In this document: positions 6,554 to 15,190 of the stretch, one piece after another
How positions within the stretch are numbered: position 1 is the stretch's first letter
Layout: the number at the start of each line of letters is the position of its first letter
Assembly (NCBI GenBank): GCA_025997655.1
Contig: BNUW01000036.1
Span: 1-18,952, forward strand
Origin: Spirochaetia bacterium
GTDB lineage: Bacteria; Spirochaetota; Spirochaetia; Treponematales; Breznakiellaceae
DNA length: 18,952 nt
Direction of reading: 5' to 3'
The notes under the pieces: generated by a model
What the model was told of the DNA's origin: nothing
Seen by the model: only the letters and a program-made list of their open reading frames with translations
Database searches by the model: none
Translations under genes and position numbers: made by a program

Positions 6554-7780
6554 ATGAAAGTGGTTGTGATCGGCGCCCAATGGGGTGATGAGGGAAAGGG
6601 TAAGATTGTGGATTATCTGGCCAATGAGGCCCAGATAATCGTTCGGTTTTCCGGCGGGGCCAATGCCGGGCATACGATTGTCATTGGGGCGGAACAGTAC
6701 GCCCTCCATCTGATCCCCTCGGGGATTCTCTATCCCGATAAGATGGTGATCCTCGGCGCCGGTATGGTTATCGATCCGGTGGCCCTGTTTAACGAGATTA
6801 AGATGCTCCAGGACCGGGGTATCGACACCACGGGGCGGGTTTTTATTGCCGACCGCGCCCACCTCGTTCTACCCCGGTACATCGAGATTGATAAGGCCCG
6901 GGATCTGGCCCGGAAAAAGCCCATCGGCACCACCGGGCGGGGTATCGGTATCACCTATTCCATGAAAAGCGACCGGGACGGCATCCGCATAGCCGATTTG
7001 GACTGGAAGGAAAAGATGGACGAGTTGGAGAGCGCGGACCGGGAATTTCTGGCCCCCTATGTGGAGCGGCTCAAGGCCATGTCCATTGACCTTTCTACCT
7101 TCCTTTTTCACCACAAACATTCCCAGACCTTGTTTGAGGGCGCCCAGGGAACTCTGCTGGACCTGGACCTGGGGACCTACCCCTATGTAAGCAGCGGCAT
7201 GTCCTGTGCCGCCGGCGCCGCCGTTGGGGGCTGCATCGGGCCCCGGAGCATAGACAAGGTGCTGGGGGTCTTCAAGGCCTATTCCACCCGTGTCGGCAAC
7301 GGTCCCTTCCCCAGCGAGTTCGACCCGGATGCCGAGGACGAACTCTGCCACTTTGTCCGTGAAACCGGCCGGGAATACGGCGTCACCACCGGCCGCCCCC
7401 GGCGCTGCGGCTATCTGGACCTGGTGGCTCTGCGCTATGCCTGCCTCACCAACTCCATCGACTCCCTGGTGATGACCCACCTGGACGTGTACGACACCCT
7501 GGATGAAATCAAAGCCTGTGTCGCCTACCGCATCGGCGATAAGATGGTAGAAACCTTCCCCGCCTCCGTGGACGCCCTGAACAACGCCGAACCGGTACTC
7601 CGCACTTTTCCGGGCTGGAAAACGTCCCTGTCCAACGCCCTGACCTATGAGGAATTTCCCATACCCGCCATGGAATACATTGAGTTTATCGAGCGGTTCT
7701 GCGAAACCCCTATTGATATCGTGTCCGTAGGCTATGACCGCAAGGAAACTATCATCAGGAAGAGTCCGTGGACACGGTAG
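6554..7780 (+). CDS. purA: Adenylosuccinate synthetase
   Basis: PurA joins IMP and aspartate with GTP to make adenylosuccinate, the first committed step to AMP. From ATG 6554 the protein is 408 residues and opens MKVVVIGAQWGDEGKGK, with the P-loop-like GDEGKGK at 11-17, catalytic Asp12 and His40 (NAGHT). Further signatures are KPIGTTGRGIG, FEGAQGTLLDLDLGTYPYVS and the GTP/IMP loop VTTGRPRRCGYLD. A GTG at 6548 is in frame, but 6554 gives the canonical N-terminus. There is no ribosome site in front of it (see the repeat at 6517-6552). The last codons overlap guaA by 13 bases. Confidence 0.97.
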   Translation: MKVVVIGAQWGDEGKGKIVDYLANEAQIIVRFSGGANAGHTIVIGAEQYALHLIPSGILYPDKMVILGAGMVIDPVALFNEIKMLQDRGIDTTGRVFIADRAHLVLPRYIEIDKARDLARKKPIGTTGRGIGITYSMKSDRDGIRIADLDWKEKMDELESADREFLAPYVERLKAMSIDLSTFLFHHKHSQTLFEGAQGTLLDLDLGTYPYVSSGMSCAAGAAVGGCIGPRSIDKVLGVFKAYSTRVGNGPFPSEFDPDAEDELCHFVRETGREYGVTTGRPRRCGYLDLVALRYACLTNSIDSLVMTHLDVYDTLDEIKACVAYRIGDKMVETFPASVDALNNAEPVLRTFPGWKTSLSNALTYEEFPIPAMEYIEFIERFCETPIDIVSVGYDRKETIIRKSPWTR

Positions 7781-9465
7781 GTCCCGAAATCCTAATACTG
7801 GATTTTGGCAGCCAGACCACCCAGCTTATTGGACGGCGTATCCGGGACCTGGGAGTCTATACGGAAATCATCCCCGGTGACACCGCTCTTGACGATGCCG
7901 TGCTTTCAGGCGCCGCCGGCAGCACACTCCGGGGCATCATCCTTTCAGGTTCCCCCGAATCGGTCTACACCGCCGAGGGCGCCGTGCCGGACAAAAAAGT
8001 CTATACCCTGGGGCTGCCCCTGCTGGGCATTTGCTACGGCCTCCAGCGCATGACCGTTGATAATGGCGGCGTGGTGGAGGCTTTGCCAAAAAGGGAATTC
8101 GGCAGGATAGGGGTGATGACTACCATGCCCGAGAGTGAGGGAAGCATCCGCCGTTTTCTTGCAAGTTTTGACCGGACCGTTCGGCTGAATAGAATCGTTG
8201 ATCAACCCGTTTCCGATGGCGGGCCGCGTTTTTCCAAACCCGGTACGAAGCGGGCTATTACCGCCTGGATGAGCCACGGCGACACCCTGACCCGGCTTGC
8301 CCCCGGCTTTCAGGAATACGGCGTCAGCGATACCGGATATCCGGCGGTAGTTGCCCATGAAACAAAGCCCTGGTTTGGCCTCCAGTTCCATCCCGAAGTT
8401 ACCCATACTGAACGGGGTACGGAGATACTCGCCGCATTTGTGTTTGGGGTATGCGGCTGCAAGAAAAGCTGGACCATGGAACAGTATGTGGAGGAAGTCC
8501 GCGCTTCTTTGTCGGCGCGGGTCGGCAGTAATCCTGTGCTGCTCCTTATTTCCGGCGGAGTCGATTCCACCGTGGCCGGGGCGCTGCTCCTCAAAACCCT
8601 TGACCCGGATCAGGTGCATCTAATGTACATGGACACGGGGCTCATGCGGAAGGACGAAACCAAAACGGTAAAGACCGCCCTGGAACAGCTTGGCGCCAAA
8701 CACCTCCACATCATCTATTGTGAGGAAGAATTTCTTGGCGCACTCAAGGGCCTTGAGGAACCGGAGGCCAAGCGTAAAGCTATCGGGGATCTCTTCATCA
8801 CTATCCAGGAGCGGGAAGTTGCCCGGCTTGGGCTGCCGGATTCCTATTTCCTCGCACAGGGCACCCTTTACACCGACCTTATCGAAAGCGGCAAAGGGGT
8901 GGGCAAGAAAGCTCACCTGATTAAGAGTCACCACAATGTGGGGAGCCCCCTGGTGGACGCCAAGCGCAAACTGGGCCGCATCATCGAACCACTGGACCGG
9001 TTGTATAAGGATGAAGTCCGCCGCCTGGGACGTATTCTGGGGATTGATGAGGAGGTGGTCCGCCGCCATCCCTTCCCCGGCCCCGGCCTCGCGGTCCGCA
9101 TCCTTGGGGAAGTGACCAAAGAAAAATGCGGCATACTCCGCGAAGCCGACGCCATATTTATTGAGGAACTGAAAAAACGCCGCGCTCCCAAAAAAAACAT
9201 CAGCCTCTACGACGACATTTGGCAAGCCTTCGCAGTATTGCTGCCGATACGATCCGTGGGGGTAGCCGGTGATGCCCGCAAGTATGGCTGGGTTCTCGCG
9301 CTCCGTGCCATAACCAGTGCCGATGGTATGACCGCCGATGTTTACCCCTTCCCGGTGGAGGCTTTGCTGGAGATTTCCACCCGTATCACGAATACGGTGT
9401 CCGATATAGGCCGGGTGACCTACGACATTTCAAGCAAACCCCCGGCAACAATCGAGTGGGAATAG
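7768..9465 (+). CDS. guaA: GMP synthase (glutamine-hydrolysing)
   Basis: GuaA aminates XMP to GMP using glutamine and ATP. The class I amidotransferase domain is N-terminal, with nucleophile Cys89 in LLGICYGLQ and the His/Glu pair in LQFHPEVTHTERG near residue 208. The ATP pyrophosphatase loop SGGVDST is near 261-267, followed by AQGTLYTDLIESG, and the dimerisation domain holds FPGPGLAVRILGE and SADGMTADVYPFP. At 565 residues it is longer than the usual ~510-525; the extra length is mainly in the amidotransferase domain, between REFGRIGV and AWMSHGDTL. The GTG start at 7768 overlaps purA and is preceded by AGGAAG, suggesting translational coupling. Confidence 0.96.
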   Translation: MDTVGPEILILDFGSQTTQLIGRRIRDLGVYTEIIPGDTALDDAVLSGAAGSTLRGIILSGSPESVYTAEGAVPDKKVYTLGLPLLGICYGLQRMTVDNGGVVEALPKREFGRIGVMTTMPESEGSIRRFLASFDRTVRLNRIVDQPVSDGGPRFSKPGTKRAITAWMSHGDTLTRLAPGFQEYGVSDTGYPAVVAHETKPWFGLQFHPEVTHTERGTEILAAFVFGVCGCKKSWTMEQYVEEVRASLSARVGSNPVLLLISGGVDSTVAGALLLKTLDPDQVHLMYMDTGLMRKDETKTVKTALEQLGAKHLHIIYCEEEFLGALKGLEEPEAKRKAIGDLFITIQEREVARLGLPDSYFLAQGTLYTDLIESGKGVGKKAHLIKSHHNVGSPLVDAKRKLGRIIEPLDRLYKDEVRRLGRILGIDEEVVRRHPFPGPGLAVRILGEVTKEKCGILREADAIFIEELKKRRAPKKNISLYDDIWQAFAVLLPIRSVGVAGDARKYGWVLALRAITSADGMTADVYPFPVEALLEISTRITNTVSDIGRVTYDISSKPPATIEWE

Positions 9466-9851
9466 CGGCGATCATTGCCTCGCTTAAAACTAAGGCACAG
9501 GACCTATCCCATAACCTGTCCGCCTTATCCCTTGTGTATAAGAGAAAGGATGTTTCAATTTTAGCCAAGGGCGTTATCCTGCTGGCTGTAGGATATGCCC
9601 TATCGCCCATAGATTTAATACCGGATTTTATTCCCATCCTGGGATACCTCGACGACCTGATAATTTTACCCGCCCTCATTTTTATCGCGATAAAGCTAAT
9701 CCCCAGGGAAATACTTGAGGAATGTAAAGCAGAGGCAAAGGGCCTTTGGCAAAACGGGAAACCAAAAAAATGGTATTACGCGATTCCCATCGCCCTAGTA
9801 TGGATCCTGGCGTTTGGTATAGTTGTAATGAAAATGATCCTTGGTGTATAA
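9456..9851 (+). CDS. DUF1232 (YkvA-like) small membrane protein
   Basis: A 131-residue protein with the DUF1232 core, YALSPIDLIPDFIPILGYLDD, preceded by a hydrophobic helix (ILAKGVILLAVGYAL) and followed by another (LIILPALIFIAIKLIP) plus a C-terminal membrane helix (AIPIALVWILAFGIVVMKM). The family's biochemical function is unknown. Its conserved SPIDLIPDFIP turn sits between membrane segments. It starts with GTG inside the end of guaA (10-base overlap), so it is read from the purine operon, but no purine link is known for the family. Confidence 0.85.
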   Translation: MGIAAIIASLKTKAQDLSHNLSALSLVYKRKDVSILAKGVILLAVGYALSPIDLIPDFIPILGYLDDLIILPALIFIAIKLIPREILEECKAEAKGLWQNGKPKKWYYAIPIALVWILAFGIVVMKMILGV

Positions 9852-9873
9852 TACCGTATCAGGAGTAACGATA

Positions 9874-10431
9874 ATGAAAAAGATGACCGCTTTTCTTGCA
9901 GTTCTTTGCGCCATGGCTTTGTCGAGCGCAGCAGCCCAATCTCAGCCGGTTACGGCGGAGCTGAGTTTTTCCTACACACGACAAAACGGCAGCGGCAGCA
10001 ATCAGTTTGCGGTGTGGATCGAGGACGCCAAAGGCAATTGTGTAAAAACTCTGTATGCCACCCGGTTTACCGCTACAGGCGGCTGGGAGCGCAGGCCCCT
10101 GTCGATCCTCCAATGGGTTAAGCAGTCCGGCCTCGCCAACCTGGACAAGTCTCAAATAGATGCCTTTACCGGCCCAACCCCCCAACCGGGAAAATTAACC
10201 TACGGCTGGGACGGCACCAATCAGAGCGGGAGGGCAGTTCCGGCCGGTGAGTATCGCCTGTTTTTGGAAGCCACCCTGCGGAATGAAAATCGGGTTGTAT
10301 ACAGCGCCGTGGTTCCCCTGAGCGGCGGCGCGATTGGCCGCCGCCGTAATGCGGAGATAACGACCGAATACTTCGGCAATGATACTGCGGATCGGGGAAT
10401 GATAGACGGCGTACGGGTGTTGGTTAGATAG
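9874..10431 (+). CDS. Exported DUF2271 family protein
   Basis: A 185-residue protein with a clear signal peptide (MKKMTAFLAVLCAMALSSA, probable cleavage in the following AAQS). The mature part matches DUF2271 as I recall it: an AVWIEDAKGNCVKTLYA strand pair, a WERRPLSILQWVK segment, DAFTGPTPQPGKLTYGWDG, and the FlgD-like hairpin GRAVPAGEYRLFLEA. DUF2271 proteins are periplasmic, often found near iron or flavin-transfer proteins, with no proven activity. The ATG at 9874 is chosen because AGGAG lies 8 bases upstream and the signal peptide begins there. The TAG stop shares one base with the next gene's GTG. Confidence 0.78.
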   Translation: MKKMTAFLAVLCAMALSSAAAQSQPVTAELSFSYTRQNGSGSNQFAVWIEDAKGNCVKTLYATRFTATGGWERRPLSILQWVKQSGLANLDKSQIDAFTGPTPQPGKLTYGWDGTNQSGRAVPAGEYRLFLEATLRNENRVVYSAVVPLSGGAIGRRRNAEITTEYFGNDTADRGMIDGVRVLVR

Positions 10432-10853
10432 TGAGCCCCGCGAAGGTGATGCAGGATGTTTCCGCTGCAATTTTTATAAAGAACGATACTGTTTTAATTG
10501 CCAAGCGGAATCAATCCGGCAGCTTTCCCGGTTATTGGGAGTTTCCCGGCGGCAAGCAGGAGCCCGGCGAGACCATCTTTGAGTGTCTGGAACGGGAGAT
10601 ATTGGAGGAGTTCAATGTCCGGTGTAGGGCCGCATCGATATTTGCGGAAACGGTGTATGCGGATCAGCATAATAGCATTCGGCTGATCGGCATAATGGCG
10701 GATTTGTTGGACGAGGCTATCGAACTGCGGGTGCATGACGAGTATCGCTGGGTGGAGATTGGGCGGGTGTTGGAGTACCGGCTTGCGCCGGCGGATGTGG
10801 GGATTGCGGAAAAACTACATGCATACTATACGCGTGTAAAGTATGTTGAATAA
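10431..10853 (+). CDS. NUDIX hydrolase, MutT-like
   Basis: A 140-residue pyrophosphohydrolase with a perfect Nudix box, GGKQEPGETIFECLEREILEE (split as GGKQEPGE + TIFECLE + REILEE, residues 40-60). The preceding strand AKRNQSGSFPGYWEFPGG is typical of the MutT / CTP pyrophosphohydrolase group, which hydrolyse oxidised or abnormal nucleoside triphosphates. The GTG at 10431 overlaps the previous stop by one base; an in-frame ATG at 10449 (MQDVSAAIF) is an alternative start. It closes the run of co-directional genes beginning at purA. A nucleotide-pool cleaning role would suit purine-synthesis neighbours, but the exact substrate cannot be read from the sequence. Confidence 0.93.
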   Translation: MSPAKVMQDVSAAIFIKNDTVLIAKRNQSGSFPGYWEFPGGKQEPGETIFECLEREILEEFNVRCRAASIFAETVYADQHNSIRLIGIMADLLDEAIELRVHDEYRWVEIGRVLEYRLAPADVGIAEKLHAYYTRVKYVE

Positions 10854-10871
10854 AACTGTTTACAGATAGGT

Positions 10872-11780
10872 TCAAAAAATTATTTCTAAGTTCCGCCGTT
10901 CTTCATTACTGTTTTCCAGCAATATTTCCGCAAACTCTTTCCCCCCCAATTCGTTTAAATGATCTTGGTCAGCAAAATATTCAGACTTATCAATAAAGAG
11001 ATTCTTATAGTCCAGAACATCAATTCCATTGGCCCTCAAAATAGTATCTGCGCCATAGGTTTTATCACCTAAGATAGTAATGTATTCAGATGATAAAGGG
11101 AATTTTATTCCAATTAATCTGATATTATTTTGTTTACAAATAGTTATAATACCCAAAAGAGACAGTTCCACATTTATAGAATAATTAACGGACGGAAATT
11201 GGCCTGTCATTCTCCCTCCTGCATTTTTTATTCTATCGTCAATACTTAACTCCGCCCAGCTCTTTGTTTTACCCGGCTTTATTCCAATAGCGCTCTTTAT
11301 ACCATTTTTTGTTTTTGAAAGTATAAAACTTATTATGACCGTTAAACATTTTGGCTGACTAAAAACAAGATAACGTTTTATGTATCTGCTTTTAATATAT
11401 TCATAATGATTATCAAATTCTTTTTCGGTTCTGAAAATTTTAGACCGGTCAGTATTACCTGTTTCCCGGTATGGACTTAATGTATGATCATCAGCCGTAA
11501 TATATATGGTTTCAACATCGGTTTTATCCAATAAAAATTTAAGTTTTATATACATATCATCATAAGAATCACTGCTCATTGAAAAATTATAAATGCCGCA
11601 TTTTTCAAGTATATTTCCCAGAGGCATACCGTGTGAATCCGCAAGTAAATACGCATCATAGTCTAATGAAACACGGGAATATTTACCAAAATATACTTTA
11701 TTACCCATAAAGAACAGCACAGTATTGAGAATCAGGACAACAATCAGGAAGTATACCGCCTGCATCAAAAACTTCTTCAT
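10872..11780 (-). CDS. SGNH/AlgX-AlgJ-like membrane-anchored protein, partner of the MBOAT gene
   Basis: A ~302-residue protein with an N-terminal signal anchor (MKKFLMQAVYFLIVVLILN) and an extracytoplasmic domain with divergent SGNH-hydrolase motifs: LLADSHG near residue 49 (nucleophile Ser) and DQDHLNELGG near 271-280 (the Asp-x-x-His-like block). Such proteins take the acyl group delivered across the membrane by an MBOAT partner and place it on a polysaccharide, as in the alginate and cellulose acetylation systems. The ATG at 11780 has GAGGG 6 bases upstream; an upstream ATG at 11795 overlaps the MBOAT stop (TGATG). Base composition is AT-richer than the purine operon. Confidence 0.7.
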   Translation of the reverse strand: MKKFLMQAVYFLIVVLILNTVLFFMGNKVYFGKYSRVSLDYDAYLLADSHGMPLGNILEKCGIYNFSMSSDSYDDMYIKLKFLLDKTDVETIYITADDHTLSPYRETGNTDRSKIFRTEKEFDNHYEYIKSRYIKRYLVFSQPKCLTVIISFILSKTKNGIKSAIGIKPGKTKSWAELSIDDRIKNAGGRMTGQFPSVNYSINVELSLLGIITICKQNNIRLIGIKFPLSSEYITILGDKTYGADTILRANGIDVLDYKNLFIDKSEYFADQDHLNELGGKEFAEILLENSNEERRNLEIIF

Positions 11781-11794
11781 AAATTTCCCTCTCA

Positions 11795-13246
11795 TCAAAA
11801 CTGAAAGTATATAAATTCAACGCTTTCGGAAATATTCCCACAGACACATATCACAAGAAACACTATGAAATAGAGGGATACCCGTAAAAATTTATTTTTA
11901 AGCCATAGATCGGCAATCACGTATCGTTTTTCTCTGCCAAGCCATTCAGCGGCGATAAAACCGATTATCAATATGATTGTTATTAACGCTCGTCTTCTTC
12001 TGGGAAACATGGGGATGGTTAATAACGAACCCGAAAATATCCTGGATATATAGCTTAATGCATGCCCAAAATCTTCGGCGCGGAAAAATATCCACGCAAA
12101 TACGGTTAAACCAAATGTCACAATTATACCCAACAATTCTCCGCCGCTTGGCAATAATTTCCCTTTTGCGGCAATTTCAACATGGGTTCTATTCTTCCTT
12201 AATAACAGTAACGGCAAAAAATATACCGCATTCAAAAACCCCCAGATAATAAATGTCCAGTTTGCCCCATGCCAAAAACCGCTTAGAATAAAAATAACAA
12301 AGGTATTCCGTATACTAATCCAGGTACGGCGCCGGCTGCCGCCTAAGGGAATGTACACATAATCCCTGAACCAGGTGGTTAATGATATATGCCATCGCCG
12401 CCAAAACTCCGCAATGTCCCTTGAGAAATAGGGGTAGGAAAAATTTTGCATAAGATTAATGCCAAACAACCGGGAAGTTCCTATGGCGATATCCGAATAG
12501 CCGGAAAAATCACCGTAAATCTGAAAGGTAAAGAATAGCGCCCCTAGAACCAGGGTGCTGCCGGAATAGGCGCCGGAATTATTGAATATCATATTTGCGT
12601 AAATCGCACAGTTATCCGCTATTACTATCTTTTTGAAAAATCCCCAGAGCATTTGCTTACAACCGTCAACCGCCTTATCATAGTCAAATGCTCTCCTGGT
12701 ATAAAACTGCGGCAGCAAATTGGTTGCCCGCTCAATCGGACCGGCAACAAGCTGCGGAAAGAATGAAACAAAGGCGGCAAAGGCGATAAAATCCTTGGTC
12801 GATTCCAGTTTCTTTTTATACACATCAATTGAATAACTCATGGTTTGAAAAGTATAGAAACTGATACCCACGGGTAAAATGATATTCAGGTGATGTGCGT
12901 TTATACTCATTCCAAAAAGAGTAAAGGCCCTTGTAAAATTATCAGCAAAGAAATTGTAATATTTGAAGAAGCCCAGAAAGAGCAGATTTACCAGAACACT
13001 TGCCCCAAGCAAGATCTTTCGCTTTACCGCATCTTCCTGTTTTGCCAGCCCCAGGCCGACGATATAATCGGTAAGGGTGCTGAACAGTATAAGAAAGAGG
13101 AACCGCCAATCCCACCATCCGTAAAATACATAACTTGCTATAACAATGAGCACGTTTTGAGCTGCAATATTTTTATGGGCAACAAACCAGTATAGGAAGA
13201 AAACGACCGGCAGGAATATCGCGAAATCAATAGAGTTAAAGAACAT
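11795..13246 (-). CDS. MBOAT family membrane O-acyltransferase (AlgI/DltB-like)
   Basis: A ~483-residue polytopic membrane protein with roughly ten hydrophobic segments. It shows family signatures in order: FFNSIDFAIFLPVVFFLYW at the N-terminus, ILPVGISFYTFQTMSY, FFPQLVAGPIERA, QIYGDFSGYSDIAIG, AEFWRRWHISLTTWFRDYVY (first conserved His), and SGFWHGANWTF with the proposed catalytic His near residue 326. These enzymes transfer acyl groups, usually acetyl, from a cytoplasmic carrier through the membrane. The start ATG 13246 is favoured over an in-frame TTG at 13252 because AGGGAG sits 8 bases before it. It directly precedes the SGNH-like gene, forming a two-gene acylation module. The polymer modified is unknown, as no glycosyltransferase lies in the window. 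Confidence 0.93.
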   Translation of the reverse strand: MFFNSIDFAIFLPVVFFLYWFVAHKNIAAQNVLIVIASYVFYGWWDWRFLFLILFSTLTDYIVGLGLAKQEDAVKRKILLGASVLVNLLFLGFFKYYNFFADNFTRAFTLFGMSINAHHLNIILPVGISFYTFQTMSYSIDVYKKKLESTKDFIAFAAFVSFFPQLVAGPIERATNLLPQFYTRRAFDYDKAVDGCKQMLWGFFKKIVIADNCAIYANMIFNNSGAYSGSTLVLGALFFTFQIYGDFSGYSDIAIGTSRLFGINLMQNFSYPYFSRDIAEFWRRWHISLTTWFRDYVYIPLGGSRRRTWISIRNTFVIFILSGFWHGANWTFIIWGFLNAVYFLPLLLLRKNRTHVEIAAKGKLLPSGGELLGIIVTFGLTVFAWIFFRAEDFGHALSYISRIFSGSLLTIPMFPRRRRALITIILIIGFIAAEWLGREKRYVIADLWLKNKFLRVSLYFIVFLVICVCGNISESVEFIYFQF

Positions 13247-13315
13247 CCCCAATACTCCCTATTTGGATAAATTTTTATCAATAAAAACTAACCGCGCATA
13301 TTTTCCCCATAAATT

Positions 13316-13404
13316 CCCATTAAGAATGAGGATAAATACCCATTAAAACATTATATTAATGCCTATTCCAAATAAGTGTCAATACCTAGTAATAGTTGTT
13401 ACTA
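13316..13404. promoter_or_regulatory. AT-rich divergent control region with repeats
   Basis: Between the MBOAT start (13246) and the XRE start (13431) lie a direct repeat CCCATTAA (13316-13323 and 13339-13346, 23-base period) and a 6-bp inverted repeat TAGTAA-N6-TTACTA (13387-13404), 27 bases before the XRE ATG. The inverted repeat is a plausible autoregulatory operator for the XRE protein. The XRE frame is open upstream to 13359, but that extension runs through this region and looks non-coding. Confidence 0.35.
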
Positions 13405-13430
13405 TGATATTTAGGATTTTCAGGAAATTT

Positions 13431-13775
13431 ATGAGCATGGAAGTGGAAAAACTCCGGCAAGCACTGGCGGGGAACATCAAAAAAAGGAGAAAAATACTGG
13501 GAATTTCGCAGGAACAGCTTGCGGAAGCCGTCGACCTTTCGTTCCAAACGATTAACGGCATAGAAGGCTGCCGGATATGGGTGAGTGACAAAACCATCGT
13601 CAAACTGGCCCAGGCGCTTCGGGTTGAGGCCTACCAATTGCTAATTCCGAATGTCGAACCGGGCAGAGACGATATATCTCTCCTGCCCCCGGAGCTATTA
13701 CTTACCCTTCAACAGATGAAAACCAGCATTGACTTACAATTTGACGAGATACTAAAATACGGAGTATCGCGCTAG
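13431..13775 (+). CDS. XRE/Cro-CI family transcriptional regulator
   Basis: A 114-residue protein with an N-terminal HTH_3 domain: LRQALAGNIKKRRKILGISQ, EQLAEAVDLSFQTINGIEG and VSDKTIVKLAQALRVEAYQ, about residues 6-70. The C-terminal tail (PPELLLTLQQMKTSIDLQFD) is predicted helical and may mediate dimerisation. The start at 13431 (MSMEVEKL) is preferred to the longer frame from 13359 because an AGGAAA lies just upstream and the extra residues are not domain-like. It is followed 10 bases later by the hsdM remnant, as expected for a controller gene of a restriction-modification locus, so it may have outlived the system it regulated. Confidence 0.88.
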   Translation: MSMEVEKLRQALAGNIKKRRKILGISQEQLAEAVDLSFQTINGIEGCRIWVSDKTIVKLAQALRVEAYQLLIPNVEPGRDDISLLPPELLLTLQQMKTSIDLQFDEILKYGVSR

Positions 13776-13785
13776 GGGGTGTTTG

Positions 13786-14739
13786 ATGAGGAAGGAATCG
13801 GTGTCCATGGGCGGCAAGTCGAGTTTCTTTAGTGGCGCCTACAAAAAATACGCATGGTCAAACATCTTTGATCCCCGGCTCGGCAGGTTTGAGTTAATCA
13901 ACCTCTACGGGTTTTGATTGAGCTTGGCAATCGCTTCCCCGAACATCCCCCAACTGTTCCGTGACATCTTCAAGAACGCCTATCTCCCCTACCGTGACCC
14001 GGAAACCCTCAAGCTCTTTCTCAAAACCATCAACGAATTTTTCTACAACCATTCCGGGGATTTAGGTGACGCCTTTGAATACCTCCTTTCGGTTCATTGC
14101 GACGCCGGACAATTCCGCACCCCCCGGCACATCATCGATTTTATGGTAGCGGTGGTTGACCCCACCATCATTGACCCCGCCTGCGGCACCGGAGGATTTT
14201 TCATTTCATCCTACAAGCACATCCGCAAAGAGAACACCGACACCACAAAAGTAGTGCAACGCCCCGGCGATTTACTGTCCCCAACGGAACGGAAAAAGCT
14301 CCTCACGAATTTTAAGGGCTACGATATTCCCCCGGACATGATCCGCCTTTCCCTGGTGAACCTCTACCTTCACGGCTTCGTCCAGCCCCAGATTTACGAG
14401 TACGACACCCTGACCAGCGAAGACCGCTGGAATGAATACGCCGATGTGATCCTGGCGAATCCCCCCTTCATGTCCCCCAAGGGCGGCATCATCCCCCACA
14501 AACGCTTTTCCGTCCAGAGCAAACGGATCGAGGTGCTTTTTGTGGATTACATCGCCGAACACCTTACCCCCACGGGTCGGGCCGCAGTAATTGTGCCGGA
14601 GGGGATCATCTTCCAGAGCGGCGGCGCCTACAAACAGCTTCGCAAGATGCTGATAGAAAAGTATTTGTACGGCGTGGTGTCCCTGCCTGCGGGGGTGTTT
14701 AATCCCTATTCGGGGGTTAAGACTATGATAATAGTTTAG
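13786..14739 (+). pseudogene. Type I HsdM core fragment with in-frame TGA and lost 3' part
   Basis: From ATG 13786 (GGGGGTG ribosome site) the frame reads GAYKKYAWSNIFDPRLGRFE ... LINLYGF, then TGA at 13915-13917, and continues in the same frame with SPNIPQLFRDIFKNAYLPYR. The SAM-binding motif (IIDPACGTGGFF) and catalytic NPPF (DVILANPPFMSPKGG) are intact, followed by FVDYIAEHLTPTGRAAVIVP. Compared with relatives as I recall them, the N-terminal helical domain is missing, a few residues are lost at LLSVHCDAGQF and VVDPTIIDPACG, and the protein ends at GVKTMIIV where relatives continue for well over 100 residues. No hsdS or hsdR is present. The downstream part (13918-14739) could still be made from a TTG but is unlikely to be active. 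It belongs to a different HsdM subgroup from the remnant at 2070-2500. Confidence 0.82.
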
Positions 14740-14794
14740 TTAAATATTCTAGTTCAATTAATGAATTTATTAGAACAATATAGGGTATTATTCC

Positions 14795-15190
14795 ATGAGT
14801 TTTTTAGACATGTTAAAGGAATATAAACAATCTGATAATACAACCCTACATGAAGTTCTGTTGGGTATATCAACCAGTGAAAAAACCATACATATATTTT
14901 TTGAAGGTAAAACGGACGAATCTTTTTACAAAAATAGTATAAAAAAATATTATAAAAATTATGCATATAAAACATATAAATCTGGGAACAAAAAATCATG
15001 TTATTATTTTTGTGAACAATTACATGCAAGAAAGAACGAAAAAAATATATTTGTATTTTTTGTAGACAAGGACCTTGATGATATAATTCCAATCACCTAG
15101 GATGATTGGAAAATTAATGAAAGTAGTTTAATTCTTGAATTAAAAAAATATAATTATAAATGTATTGTCAGAGGTAAATTTGAATTATCA
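14795..15190 (+). pseudogene. DUF4435-like protein remnant, AT-rich, with in-frame TAG
   Basis: The first 101 codons read MSFLDMLKEYKQSDNTTLHE, then IHIFFEGKTDESFYKNSIKK, then NIFVFFVDKDLDDIIPIT and TAG at 15098. After the stop the same frame continues with WKINESSLILELKKYNYKCI and VRGKFELSY before colliding with the 3' end of trmJ. EGKTDESFY and FFVDKDLDD resemble the Toprim/OLD-like motifs of DUF4435 proteins, found in phage-defence islands. The segment from about 14740 to 15180 is far more AT-rich than both flanks, pointing to foreign origin. Relatives are about 250-300 residues, so this is a truncated, probably dead copy. Whether the first 101 residues are still made is unknown. Confidence 0.6.

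Noticed and set aside
7945..8619. 224-codon minus-strand frame within guaA
   Set aside because: It is a shadow of the GC-rich guaA coding strand with no start signal or recognisable motif.
13915..13917. TGA recoding (selenocysteine or tryptophan) in the hsdM fragment
   Set aside because: The gene also lacks its 5' domain and 3' third, the rest of the window uses TGA as a stop, and no cysteine is expected at this position.
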